Source: Bugulina stolonifera (Eukaryota > Bryozoa > Gymnolaemata > Cheilostomatida > Bugulidae). Taken from it: DNA of 64,000 nucleotides. This document shows positions 30,201 to 35,854 of this stretch, piece by piece. The notes below the pieces were generated by a model that saw only the letters and a program-made list of their open reading frames with translations, was not told the DNA's origin and searched no databases. The position numbers and the translations under genes were made by a program. The number at the start of each line of letters is the position of its first letter. The first letter of the stretch is position 1. The stretch spans positions 17,370,501 to 17,434,500 of the forward strand of contig OW285190.1 in NCBI GenBank assembly GCA_935421135.1, given 5' to 3'.

Positions 30201-32194
30201 TATTATTATTTGTATGACTACTGTGTAAACTACATCTACAATGTACATCTACATGTACACAAATAGGTCAGAAGGGTGGAGTGTCATTAATTTATTTTTA
30301 ATGTATTTTCAGGCATACAGAAAACAGAATCAGTTCATAGCAACCCAACTACCGCTCACCAACACTCTGGCTGACTTCTGGCAGATGGTAGAAGATCATA
30401 AAGTCTGTACTATAGTTCAGCTGGAAGACACTGACGTACGTAACACACTTTAGCCTACATGTTATGCAATTGTTCACAGCTAGTGTTGTGGGTAGATAAC
30501 CAAGTCTTCGTAACTATGTTTAGTCGTATTCGTTGGGTTTAAATTAAGCAGAGCTGGGTCTCATAGGTACAGTTACTATACGTGGGCTGTTTCATAGTTA
30601 CAAACAGTTGACATTATACTTCATAGCAGAACATGCCCTTGACCAGTTACTATTTTCTGCGTTTCTGCAACAACTTGCCAATGGTTGTGTGGTGGAAATC
30701 TCTACATATAAAGTGTTTGTACAATAAACATACTTCCAGTTGTTTTTCATGAACACTATAATAGTGCTGTAGAATATTTTGTATAGGTGAATGAACGATT
30801 CTACCCATCAACTGATGAGGAAAAGCCGTTGTATATTGGAGACTTTGTGGTCATTAGACTGACCAGTGAAACCAACCAGGAGGTCTCTACCATCTCTCTG
30901 AGAATCACCAGAGACAACACAGTGAGTAAAACTGCAATCTGTTTTAGTAGAATATTATGCCATGGAAGTAGTTCATTAGATTGTGCAATGATGTACAACA
31001 CCTCTCCATACCAAATTATTGATGTTACAGTTGCAGTCTTATGTGGAAATCTTTTCACGGGAATACAATGTTAGAAGTAAGCCATTTGAGGTGGTGCCAG
31101 GGTCCAGAGTAACCAAGCCATCACATCTAAGGGGTCTGTGGTAGATCCCTGGCTGTCAGTGTGTTTTGAGGGATTTAGTTGAGGCTTGAAATTACATATA
31201 GCATAATCCTAGCCAGTCAGTAATTTACGAACAAACACGAGCTACTGCTGTTTATTGCTAGCCTATCTCGATTTTTCAGTCCAGAGATGTGCAGTTAATA
31301 AAAACAGAGAGCTGGAAAGAGGACATACCAGAAAATGGTTCCATGCTCTGCTATTTGGAGACTCTGGAGAGAAGTCAGCAGAAAAGTGGCAATGGAAGAG
31401 TGTGTTTCATGAGTCTGTAAGTTATATATAGGACTATTCGGTGGCAGCGTAAGAAATAAGGGCACACAAGGCACAGAGTGTACCCACCCCTAGACACCTC
31501 CATTCCTGATCATTTACTTGAGCATGCCCTCATTCATTTACCTTAACGCTACACTTGTATGTTCTGTAGCGATGGAGGAGCCAGATGTGGAATGTTCATC
31601 TGTGCACACAATGCTATAGAGAAGTTAAAGTGTGAACAGGAAGTAGATCTCTACAGCACGGTGGTGACAGCTAGACTCCGACGTCCTCAGTTTGTAGCCA
31701 GAATGGTGAGTCCTGTATTATGTTTTCTGTTGAGTTCCAACAGTTCACTTTCATAAAATTGGAATTGTTTTTATTAGTTTACTTACACAATCCCTATTAG
31801 AATCCCCTGCATCTGTCGGAAAGAATAGACTAAGTTGACATTAGATTTAGAAGTTACGAAATTTGCAAAGAGCATGAAATTTTGGTGTTTTCGGTCCGCA
31901 ATTGTGATTAGTCAATGTTGGATACAACGATTCCAATTATATAATTTATTAGAAATAGGCTCTAGTTATTAAGCCAAGTTATTAAGACCACTAGTAGACT
32001 GGTACTACCATTACCTAGAGCTGTGCCAACTAATAACAAAGTTGCTGCCTCTCGTGTAGCTGAGCCTTAAAGCTGGTATGAGTTACTTTTGGTATGAAGG
32101 AGAATTTATGTATTTTTAGGAATACTATGTGAAGCTGTACGACCTGCTAAGAGAGTTTGCCGACAGATTCTCAGACTATGCAAACTTCAAGTAA
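165..32194 (+). CDS. Gene 1: lectin-FN3 receptor-type protein tyrosine phosphatase, complete, about 50 exons
   Basis: A single-pass receptor that should couple extracellular adhesion or ligand binding to removal of phosphate from phosphotyrosine at the plasma membrane. I joined 50 exons (about 6,741 coding nt, about 2,246 aa from the Met at 168); all phases agree and no stop interrupts the frame. Approximate residue order: signal peptide 1-21, F5/8C or F-type-lectin-like domain 22-178, FN3 modules 1-13 at 179-1445, membrane-proximal domain with an RRKRS site 1446-1586, transmembrane helix 1587-1620, PTP D1 from about 1691 (catalytic Cys1882), D2 from about 2020 (Ser2176 in the Cys position), stop at 32192-32194. 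The last part matches the LAR/R2A plan (FN3s, furin site, TM, tandem PTPs), but an N-terminal lectin-like domain instead of Ig domains is unusual. A paralog follows at 41773. The family assignment is firm; the ligand is unknown. Confidence 0.9.
232..1162 (+). other. Gene 1 intron 1
   Basis: A 931-bp intron with donor GTAAGT and acceptor TTTGTAG. I see no coding signal or recognisable repeat; the open frames at 480-665 and 1041-1229 are chance. The matching intron of gene 2 is 2.7 kb and carries a solo LTR and a MITE that are absent here. Confidence 0.6.
1163..2569 (+). CDS. Gene 1 exons 2-3: F5/8 type C / F-type-lectin-like domain
   Basis: Exons 1163-1402 and 2339-2569, both starting and ending in phase 1. 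The translation has the discoidin/fucolectin pattern: [12 protein letters not shown] near the start, then [13 protein letters not shown] and VKVY, and in the second half DQWNQIYSG and a terminal LTEVEVYGY strand. This suits a carbohydrate-binding jelly roll of the fucolectin/tachylectin-4/pentraxin type. An R-G-D tripeptide at 2380-2388 is kept in the paralog; it could be the R-x-D of the F-type lectin motif, but the preceding His is further away than the usual 24 residues. Two Cys (NCADC) lie in the first half. Sugar binding is inferred, not shown. Confidence 0.8.
2891..3522 (+). CDS. Gene 1 FN3 module 1 (exons 4-5)
   Basis: Exons 2891-2991 and 3375-3522. An FN3 fold: PTNLQITQV, then CVTLRW with the core Trp, a phase-0 intron at the YQ step, YKCGSISW, and a final MTCRVRV strand. 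It has four or more Cys, unlike ordinary FN3 domains. The exon boundaries match gene 2 exons 4-5. Confidence 0.8.
4630..4990. repeat. GC-rich interspersed repeat, copy 1 (gene 1 intron 5)
   Basis: A GC-rich block of about 360 bp in an AT-rich intron (3523-5424). It starts near a TATATGTTGCTATGCTGCCGG-like segment, includes a run around GGTCCCTAGCCTTAGGTCC and ends near a GCGAGCGAAGCGAGCAAC-like segment. The same order of blocks recurs at about 33410-33970, so this is a dispersed family. I see no terminal inverted repeat, poly-A tail or clear pol III boxes, so the class is unknown. The 112-codon open frame at 4620-4958 looks like chance in GC-rich DNA. Confidence 0.65.
5425..6089 (+). CDS. Gene 1 FN3 module 2 (exons 6-7)
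   Basis: Exons 5425-5522 and 5882-6089. Starts with [14 protein letters not shown], then [11 protein letters not shown]. After the phase-0 intron come [34 protein letters not shown] and a terminal [12 protein letters not shown]. This second type of FN3 module (type B) keeps a W-R-Y-x-x-x-W core and a long insert between strands. Confidence 0.8.
6090..7489 (+). other. Gene 1 intron 7
   Basis: A 1.4-kb AT-rich intron. It holds scattered short ACATGTA strings and no coding frame, transposon end or RNA gene that I can support. Confidence 0.5.
7490..7872 (+). CDS. Gene 1 FN3 module 3 (exons 8-9, type A)
   Basis: Exons 7490-7605 and 7704-7872. A type A module: [28 protein letters not shown], phase-0 intron, HKCTSFGW, then [20 protein letters not shown] and a final TTC. 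The P-N-G-x-x-x-x-Y turn is typical of RPTP FN3 repeats. Paired with gene 2 exons 8-9. Confidence 0.85.
8254..8743 (+). CDS. Gene 1 FN3 module 4 (exons 10-11, type B)
   Basis: Exons 8254-8345 and 8536-8743. Begins [14 protein letters not shown], then [12 protein letters not shown]; after the phase-0 intron [20 protein letters not shown], then [10 protein letters not shown] and a final KSITTSTG. Corresponds to gene 2 exons 10-11 (53959-55061). Confidence 0.85.
8947..9668 (+). CDS. Gene 1 FN3 module 5 (exons 12-13, type A)
   Basis: Exons 8947-9062 and 9494-9668. [30 protein letters not shown], then [38 protein letters not shown] and VTTPC. Its second exon is close to exon 17, a sign that exons 12-15 and 16-19 arose by block duplication. 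Confidence 0.85.
10099..11749 (+). CDS. Gene 1 FN3 module 6 (exons 14-15, type B)
   Basis: Exons 10099-10190 and 11539-11749. [15 protein letters not shown] and [10 protein letters not shown], then [39 protein letters not shown] and a final TTSVVNL. Exon 15 differs from exon 19 at only a few positions. A hAT-like element has expanded the intron inside the module. Confidence 0.85.
10223..11386. mobile_element. hAT-like non-autonomous DNA element (gene 1 intron 14)
   Basis: The left end reads CAGGGGCGGATTTCC. The right end read in reverse complement is CATAGGCGGATTTAC, 12 of 15 identical, giving short terminal inverted repeats. The left part holds a GGGGCGGAGCCCC palindrome often seen in such elements. 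The interior is AT-rich with a partly duplicated block (around 10790-10865 and 10890-10945) and no transposase frame. The flanking 8-mers do not match, so the exact ends or the superfamily are uncertain. Confidence 0.5.
12000..12579 (+). mobile_element. Old degenerate solo LTR of the Ty3/gypsy family (gene 1 intron 15)
   Basis: Aligns by eye along its length with the intact LTR at 34872-35534, starting at the TTTTTATACCCATGT block. It keeps the GCCATGTTGTTGCGCAA segment, a TATATAAAG box near 12229, AATAAAG near 12281, the GTCGTC/GACGAC stem near the end and a terminal GTTACA. Many substitutions and the loss of the first ~120 bp mark it as much older than the copies around gene 2. Confidence 0.75.
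12683..13137 (+). CDS. Gene 1 FN3 module 7 (exons 16-17, type A)
   Basis: Exons 12683-12798 and 12963-13137. [20 protein letters not shown], then [38 protein letters not shown] and VTTPCLD. Near copy of module 5. It has no separate counterpart in gene 2, which goes straight from its module 6 to the equivalent of gene 1 module 9. Confidence 0.85.
13422..16580 (+). CDS. Gene 1 FN3 module 8 (exons 18-19, type B)
   Basis: Exons 13422-13513 and 16370-16580. [15 protein letters not shown] and [11 protein letters not shown], then [39 protein letters not shown] and ITSVVNL. The intron inside the module is 2.86 kb because it holds a hAT-like element and a minisatellite. Confidence 0.85.
13881..15141. 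mobile_element. hAT-like non-autonomous DNA element (gene 1 intron 18)
   Basis: The left end reads CAGGGGCGTAGTTTAG and the right end in reverse complement CAGGGGCGTATTTTAA, a clear terminal inverted repeat. The flanking 8-mers TGACTACT and CTACTACT match at 6 of 8 positions, as an aged hAT target duplication would. The interior is AT-rich, with short internal duplications such as TACTACTTCTGCTTAATAAA at 14071 and 14091, and has no transposase. Confidence 0.65.
15160..15938. repeat. 16-bp minisatellite, about 48 tandem copies
   Basis: Tandem units of GGTACTGATACATCAT, alternating irregularly with variants ending CATAAT or with GATGCATAAT. Because 3 x 16 = 48, every frame repeats after 16 codons, so the array reads open (160 codons on the - strand), but this is a result of the period and not a gene. 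It lies just after the hAT-like element inside intron 18. Confidence 0.95.
16688..17743 (+). CDS. Gene 1 FN3 module 9 (exons 20-21, type A)
   Basis: Exons 16688-16803 and 17575-17743. [32 protein letters not shown], then [39 protein letters not shown] and VTTLC. Clearly matches gene 2 exons 16-17 through the shared [14 protein letters not shown] string, which fixes the alignment of the two genes. Confidence 0.85.
16804..17574 (+). other. Gene 1 intron 20 with a poly-C run
   Basis: A 771-bp AT-rich intron with a run of 13 C at 17202-17214 after a short A tract, and an ACATGTACATGTACATAC stretch near 17531. No gene is seen. Confidence 0.55.
17894..18704 (+). CDS. Gene 1 FN3 module 10 (exons 22-23)
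   Basis: Exons 17894-18000 and 18512-18704. [28 protein letters not shown]; then [39 protein letters not shown] and a final SWEITTIEL. More like a conventional FN3 (L-x-P-x-x-x-Y-E-x-x-V). Its first exon corresponds to the last gene 2 exon visible (62535-62641). Confidence 0.8.
18838..18900 (+). repeat. Possible tRNA-derived (SINE-like) fragment
   Basis: A stretch resembling pol III promoter elements: TTCTAGTGGTTTGG as an A-box-like block and GGGTTCAATTCCCC as a B-box-like block about 30 bp on. It does not fold convincingly into a full tRNA. Probably a SINE remnant or chance. Confidence 0.25.
19510..20181 (+). CDS. Gene 1 FN3 module 11 (exons 24-25)
   Basis: Exons 19510-19619 and 19998-20181. 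[20 protein letters not shown], then [16 protein letters not shown] with the classic P-x-x-P-N-G-x-I-x-x-Y FN3 motif; then [38 protein letters not shown] and a terminal NIRVTCG. Confidence 0.85.
20340..21225. repeat. Cluster of inverted GGAATTCCAAAATGAGACA-like motifs (gene 1 intron 25)
   Basis: A motif close to TTCCAAAATGAGACATATCC occurs about six times in both orientations: near 20350, 20501, 20529, 20982, 21003 and 21204. Two copies at 20986-21021 form a 17-bp perfect inverted repeat around a 2-nt centre. The outermost copies face each other, so this may be a foldback transposon of about 0.9 kb, but I cannot fix the ends or a target duplication. No coding potential is seen. Confidence 0.45.
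21426..21530. repeat. Long imperfect hairpin (gene 1 intron 25)
   Basis: About 36 nt at 21426-21461 are complementary to about 36 nt ending at 21530, with roughly 30 pairs. The loop holds a second smaller stem built from CCCAGTC/GACTGG with flanking A and T runs. It may be a short MITE or a structured RNA; the sequence alone does not say. Confidence 0.55.
21673..22112 (+). CDS. Gene 1 FN3 module 12 (exons 26-27)
   Basis: Exons 21673-21758 and 21893-22112. [19 protein letters not shown] then LNITWM; after the phase-0 intron, [40 protein letters not shown] and [13 protein letters not shown] regular FN3 with the Y-T-V-x-x-x-A-V-N-x-x-x strand G motif. Several N-x-S/T sequons are present. Confidence 0.85.
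22550..23077 (+). CDS. Gene 1 FN3 module 13 (exons 28-29)
   Basis: Exons 22550-22656 and 22897-23077. [20 protein letters not shown], then [13 protein letters not shown]; after the phase-0 intron [40 protein letters not shown]. Typical FN3 ending (A-V-N-T-A-G-E-S), the last clear member of the series. Confidence 0.85.
23543..24323 (+). CDS. Gene 1 membrane-proximal RPTP domain with furin-type site (exons 30-32)
   Basis: Exons 23543-23642, 23760-24030 and 24272-24323. It carries the signature of the membrane-proximal extracellular RPTP domain: [10 protein letters not shown], then [19 protein letters not shown] and [10 protein letters not shown]. Before it lies RRKRS (23803-23817), which fits the R-x-K/R-R rule for furin-like convertases; LAR-type RPTPs are cut in this region into two non-covalently linked chains. 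Cleavage here is inferred. Exon phases (1-2, 2-0, 0-1) break the 1-0-1 pattern of the FN3 modules. Confidence 0.8.
24903..25476 (+). CDS. Gene 1 transmembrane and cytoplasmic juxtamembrane exons (33-34)
   Basis: Exon 24903-25002 encodes APLCDKNC followed by about 24 hydrophobic residues ([20 protein letters not shown]...) and a basic stop-transfer end LRR. Exon 25388-25476 adds [20 protein letters not shown] and a Ser/Ala-rich linker. One pass, cytoplasmic C-terminus. Confidence 0.85.
25816..29408 (+). CDS. Gene 1 PTP domain D1, catalytically competent (exons 35-43)
   Basis: Exons 25816-25940, 26170-26257, 26562-26635, 26803-26842, 27139-27236, 27593-27718, 28070-28218, 28602-28737 and 29250-29408. 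All family motifs can be seen: [27 protein letters not shown], the WPD loop ([14 protein letters not shown]), the P-loop [12 protein letters not shown] with the nucleophile Cys1882, and the Q-loop ([13 protein letters not shown]). The pTyr loop is slightly altered (KCRY instead of KNRY). The P-loop is split by the intron after exon 41. Exon 43 is best ended at a GC donor (GAT|GCAAGT), since no phase-0 GT donor of similar quality exists. Confidence 0.9.
29642..32194 (+). CDS. Gene 1 D1-D2 linker and PTP domain D2, predicted pseudophosphatase (exons 44-50)
   Basis: Exons 29642-29759 (linker), 29979-30052, 30313-30435, 30787-30921, 31280-31416, 31570-31705 and 32120-32194. D2 keeps the fold markers [30 protein letters not shown] and a C-terminal [15 protein letters not shown] helix. 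The P-loop reads [13 protein letters not shown]: aligned with the HCLNGGGRSG form of D2 domains, the catalytic Cys is Ser2176 and the preceding His is Met, while the P-loop Arg stays. The WPD loop is replaced by WKED. It should not act as a phosphatase but could bind phosphotyrosine or regulate D1. Confidence 0.85.
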
Positions 32195-33359
32195 GACTAG
32201 CAGCTACCGTAAACACCCCCAAGGCCTGGAACCTGCTTACACGGCAGAGAAAGATCATATCTCTAGTTTATTTTAGACATTTTGCTAGATTATATATCTA
32301 TATATATTTTTTACTATAATTATTATGGTAGTATTTAACATTCCACGTTCAGAAGAAGTCCAAGCTTTTTGAAATATTGATAGATCTCTGACCAAGGAAA
32401 CAGAAAGATTACTTTGCCAGCCTTATGTGTGCACTTTGTGAACTGGATATGAATGTTCTGCGGACCAAGGTTTAGGGTATTTCAATGAACTTTTGATATT
32501 GCAAAAAATATTTTTCTATGAATTCAATCTACTATAATAACTACATGCTGTAATGAATAATAATAACAGATGCTGATATTAATATACATGTTAAACAGAG
32601 GGCATCTTTTTTAGCTTTGAAATAACAATTTTTTAAACTTTCTGCTCATGAAAATTTACTATATCTACATAATGCTATATAATATTCTATAATATAGCCA
32701 ATTTGTTTGTTTACCTGGTTTATCTAATTTTAGCTACTGCATATTTCTATTTTCCCCATACAAGGTAATGATATTGCCCATTTCTGTTTCTATTAGTTCT
32801 TGATTATTATTACTATATTTGTATAACCACTGTGTATGTATCAAACTAACAATTGTCTGCTTGAAATGTTATACACAAAATATACCGAGTAATATACATG
32901 TAGATTTTCTTATTGCAATGTCACCCAGAGAAATACATGTACTTTCCAAGACTCAGACTTTAGGCAGGATACCCCTGCTAAAAGCCCCTTATCTCCTTCA
33001 GATTGTCACCAAATTTTTGACTTACTAACATAAAAGCTACATGTAAGTAATCCAATAAATCTAATTCCCAATGGGCAAAGCAGAGCTATGGTGTTTCATG
33101 GCAGTGACACCCAACCAACTACAGAATACTACAATTGGTGCAAGTGAGATATACTGTGGCTTATGGGAGGGGAGGGATGAATGATCACGATGCAGAACCT
33201 ACCGATGCAGAATCTACCGTTCATGACTCCTCAGCATCAGGCAGCTGCTTAATCTACTGAAATTGGCTATTATTGTTTAGAAAGATTGTAAGTATTGTAC
33301 TTTACCATATGCAGTGCCATACTGGATCATACTGTAACGTTTTAGTGTTTATTTACATG
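32195..33359 (+). other. 3' flank / probable 3' UTR of gene 1
   Basis: AT-rich non-coding sequence after the TAA at 32192-32194. The only canonical poly-A signal I see in the first kilobase is AATAAA at 33054-33059, followed by moderately GT-rich sequence. The exact cleavage point is unknown. Confidence 0.4.
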
Positions 33360-33409
33360 CTGTGCCGAGGGCACAAGCACGAGAAGGAATAATCGGAATA
33401 ATTTATATA

Positions 33410-33970
33410 TGTCGCAATGCTACCGGACAGGGTCTAGGCTCCGGGTGATGCTGGGACATTGAGACCGAGTCCACCAACATCGCTGCCGAGGCAGGTCCCT
33501 AGCTTTAGGACCTCGGTCCCGACAAAAGGCGGGATGGGTGCACAACCCGCCCCACCCGCCAAATAAGTGTTGGATCTCAGGCTATGCCGACAGCAAAGAT
33601 CCTTCTGGACCTGTGATTTATATATGCTATAATGCTGTCGGCGAGAATCTCGGTTCTGGGTGGTGCTATGACCTTGGGACTGGGTCCCCAGGCATTGCTG
33701 CCAGGGCAGGACAGTAGCCTTAGGTCCTCAACCCTGACCAAGGGCGGGTAGATACCCAACCCACCCCACCCAGCACATTGGTTTTAGGTGGGGTGGGTCG
33801 GAGTTGACTTGGAGTTGTTTTCTTAATACAAGGAGACACAGCTCCTCATGAAATCTTTGATACGTGCCAGTACCACCAGAGGTCATGCGCATTCATGACC
33901 ACAGTCCATGAACACAAGCCATCATTTCATGCTAGCGAAGCAAGCAGATGTTGTAGTGAAGCAAGTGCTT
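33410..33970. repeat. GC-rich interspersed repeat, copy 2 (partly duplicated)
   Basis: Matches 4630-4990 block by block. The first part of the unit appears twice (about 33410-33575 and 33610-33790), each with the ...ATATATG...GCTATGCTGCCGG-like start, the GGGTGGTGCT segment and the CTTAGGTCCTC segment. The 3' part (CACAAGCCATCATT... to AGCGAAGCAAGC) follows once. It is GC-rich against an AT-rich background. The class is unknown. Confidence 0.65.
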
Positions 33971-33974
33971 GCTA

Positions 33975-34060
33975 TACATAATATTCGATAGACATTATCA
34001 TGGGGCCATAAGCCAAGTGTCAAATTGTCTTTAATAAAGAGCATAGTCTAGTTTAGTAGC
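33975..34060. repeat. 86-bp direct repeat, left copy
   Basis: Reads almost the same as 34665-34751; the shared core runs from TACATAATATT through ATAAAGAGCATAGTCTAG to GTTTAGTAGC, with about 6 differences. The left copy directly follows the GC-rich repeat. It may be the footprint of a local duplication or the ends of an unknown element about 0.78 kb long. Confidence 0.8.
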
Positions 34061-34664
34061 AGTAACTTGACAAGTATGCTCAGAGGTGACTTGAATAGTA
34101 CAGCAATGGCATCACATTCAGTGCCTATTAAGCTATTATAGAAAAATAGAAGATAAATTAGGAGAAGACAACTTCTACTCATGATCAATGACTTAATAAT
34201 GCCCACTGCCCAGCGTTTCACTATTGAGCTGAGCTGAGCATTGACATCACCCACAGTAGACCTCTGTGTGACAACTTATTAACATCCATGCCATTAACTT
34301 TGCTGCAGAACTCATTGTATTGTCATAGCGATCAACCAAAACATGGAAAGAGGTAGAGGTTTGTACAATTAGTAAAATGCTAATTTATTTAAATACCTCA
34401 CTGGAGTTAGTTGTCACAATTATATGTACAGTCTCCTGTAATAATAGTAGGGGGGATTTGCAAGATAGTATGTTGTGGCTTGTGGTGTATAGCAGTACAA
34501 CACATTTATTATAACTCCATTATGTACATGTATGTCTTACATAGCCTATAATACTGACTAGAGACAAAACTTCCTCCTCCTTCCTCCTCCTTCCTCCATG
34601 ATTGCACAGGGGCCATTACAACATACACTCTATACTGTAGCTGCAAGTCATATAGTTTGTTATT
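34061..34664. other. Intergenic segment between the 86-bp repeats
   Basis: AT-rich, no gene seen. Contains a CTTCCTCCT microsatellite (three to four units) at 34569-34597. Confidence 0.5.
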
Positions 34665-34751
34665 ATACATAATATTTGATAAACAGTGTCATGGGGTCAT
34701 AAGCCAAGTGTCAAATTGTCTTTAATAAAGAGCATAGTCTAGTTTAGTAGC
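34665..34751. repeat. 86-bp direct repeat, right copy
   Basis: Partner of 33975-34060, ending 120 bp before the intact LTR retrotransposon. Both copies include an AATAAAG string. Confidence 0.8.
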
Positions 34752-34871
34752 CTAAGGTCCAACCAGCACCTATATGCATGTGACAATGCACTAATTATAA
34801 TAAAAAGTTAGGGCAACAGTCTATCTATTAGGCTAGTGGTTGCTAGTACAATGATAATATACTGTGTATAT

Positions 34872-35534
34872 TGTGATGGTACGCCCAGTCGTATCTTACA
34901 TCTGACACTCATTATTGCGTGCATACATGTATATATCTGCTTGTACTTTACTCTTATATTGTTATATATGATTGTATGATTATATCTAAGTCTTTTAATG
35001 CCTTTTATACCCATGTACAGAGGCCCGACCTCTCAGAATCCATTGATATTCATTTTGTACATGAATTGGACCATTATAAGCAACTTTTGTAGAACCCGAC
35101 CTATTTTGGGTCGGCCGTCGGGCTTCCGGCGGCCATCTTGTTGCGCAACTTCCGGACGACCACACGTCGTCTTTTCCCGACGTCATGTCGGCCGGAAGTC
35201 CTTATACTATATAAAGGGCACTGTTTTACTGTTCATTGTCTCAGTCTACGCTTGGCTTTCAATAAAGACACATCTATACTTGATACAGGGACTTTCTCTT
35301 CCTTTTACTAGGTCATTCGCTTTGCGAACCGCCTACTAGGTTGAATTACTCTCTTTCACTGTATAGTCTGAAGGTCGGACTTGAGATCAGATGGGTCGTC
35401 TTTGGTAGTATTTGGGCTACTGAGACCGCTCGATCTTTCATGTAATGCGAAGTCCTATTACCACTCATAGGCACTTCATTTCTGGGTCGATAGTCGTCCA
35501 AGGACGACCGCACCAAAACACAGAAACCATTACA
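34872..35534 (+). repeat. 5' LTR of element 1
   Basis: Begins TGTGATGG and ends CCATTACA. Contains a TATATAAAG box at 35208-35216 and AATAAAG at 35261-35267, giving a short R region, and a GTCGTCCAAGGACGAC stem at 35493-35508 near the end of U5. The 113-codon open frame inside it is found in each young LTR copy only because the DNA is shared. Confidence 0.95.
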
Positions 35535-35535
35535 T

Positions 35536-35553
35536 TGGTGGCAGCGGTGGGAT
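35536..35553 (+). promoter_or_regulatory. Primer binding site, tRNA-Leu type
   Basis: TGGTGGCAGCGGTGGGAT starts one base after the LTR. It is complementary to the 3' end of eukaryotic tRNA-Leu of the class ending ATCCCACCGCTGCCA plus CCA, over 18 nt. Minus-strand DNA synthesis would start here. The same site, with one change, sits beside the 5' LTR of element 2. Confidence 0.85.
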
Positions 35554-35854
35554 CCTAAGGTCGTACTCTTACGATACGAAGCGAAGGAAGGTGACCTCGG
35601 CCTCGGGCAACCCGACCGACCTCATTCTTCAATACTTCGACGGCGATTAAGGACTCGGACCCGGGAACCTTGGATACGAGAAGGTGACAAACGCTAAAGT
35701 GCACCCATAATTCTCGTGGTTCCGCTGGATGTAGCCCGACCTACGCCGGATCTTCAATCAAAGACCGACCTCGGACCCAGAACAGATCGACGGTACTCAG
35801 TACGCCGACTAGGCCGACACGACCTACTAAATCGAAGCAGTTTTCTACTCTATC

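Noticed and set aside
34998..35339. 113-codon open frame in each young LTR (also 40692-41033 and 63204-63545)
   Set aside because: It is the same LTR DNA in three places; it spans the TATA box and poly-A signal and is lost in the older LTRs.
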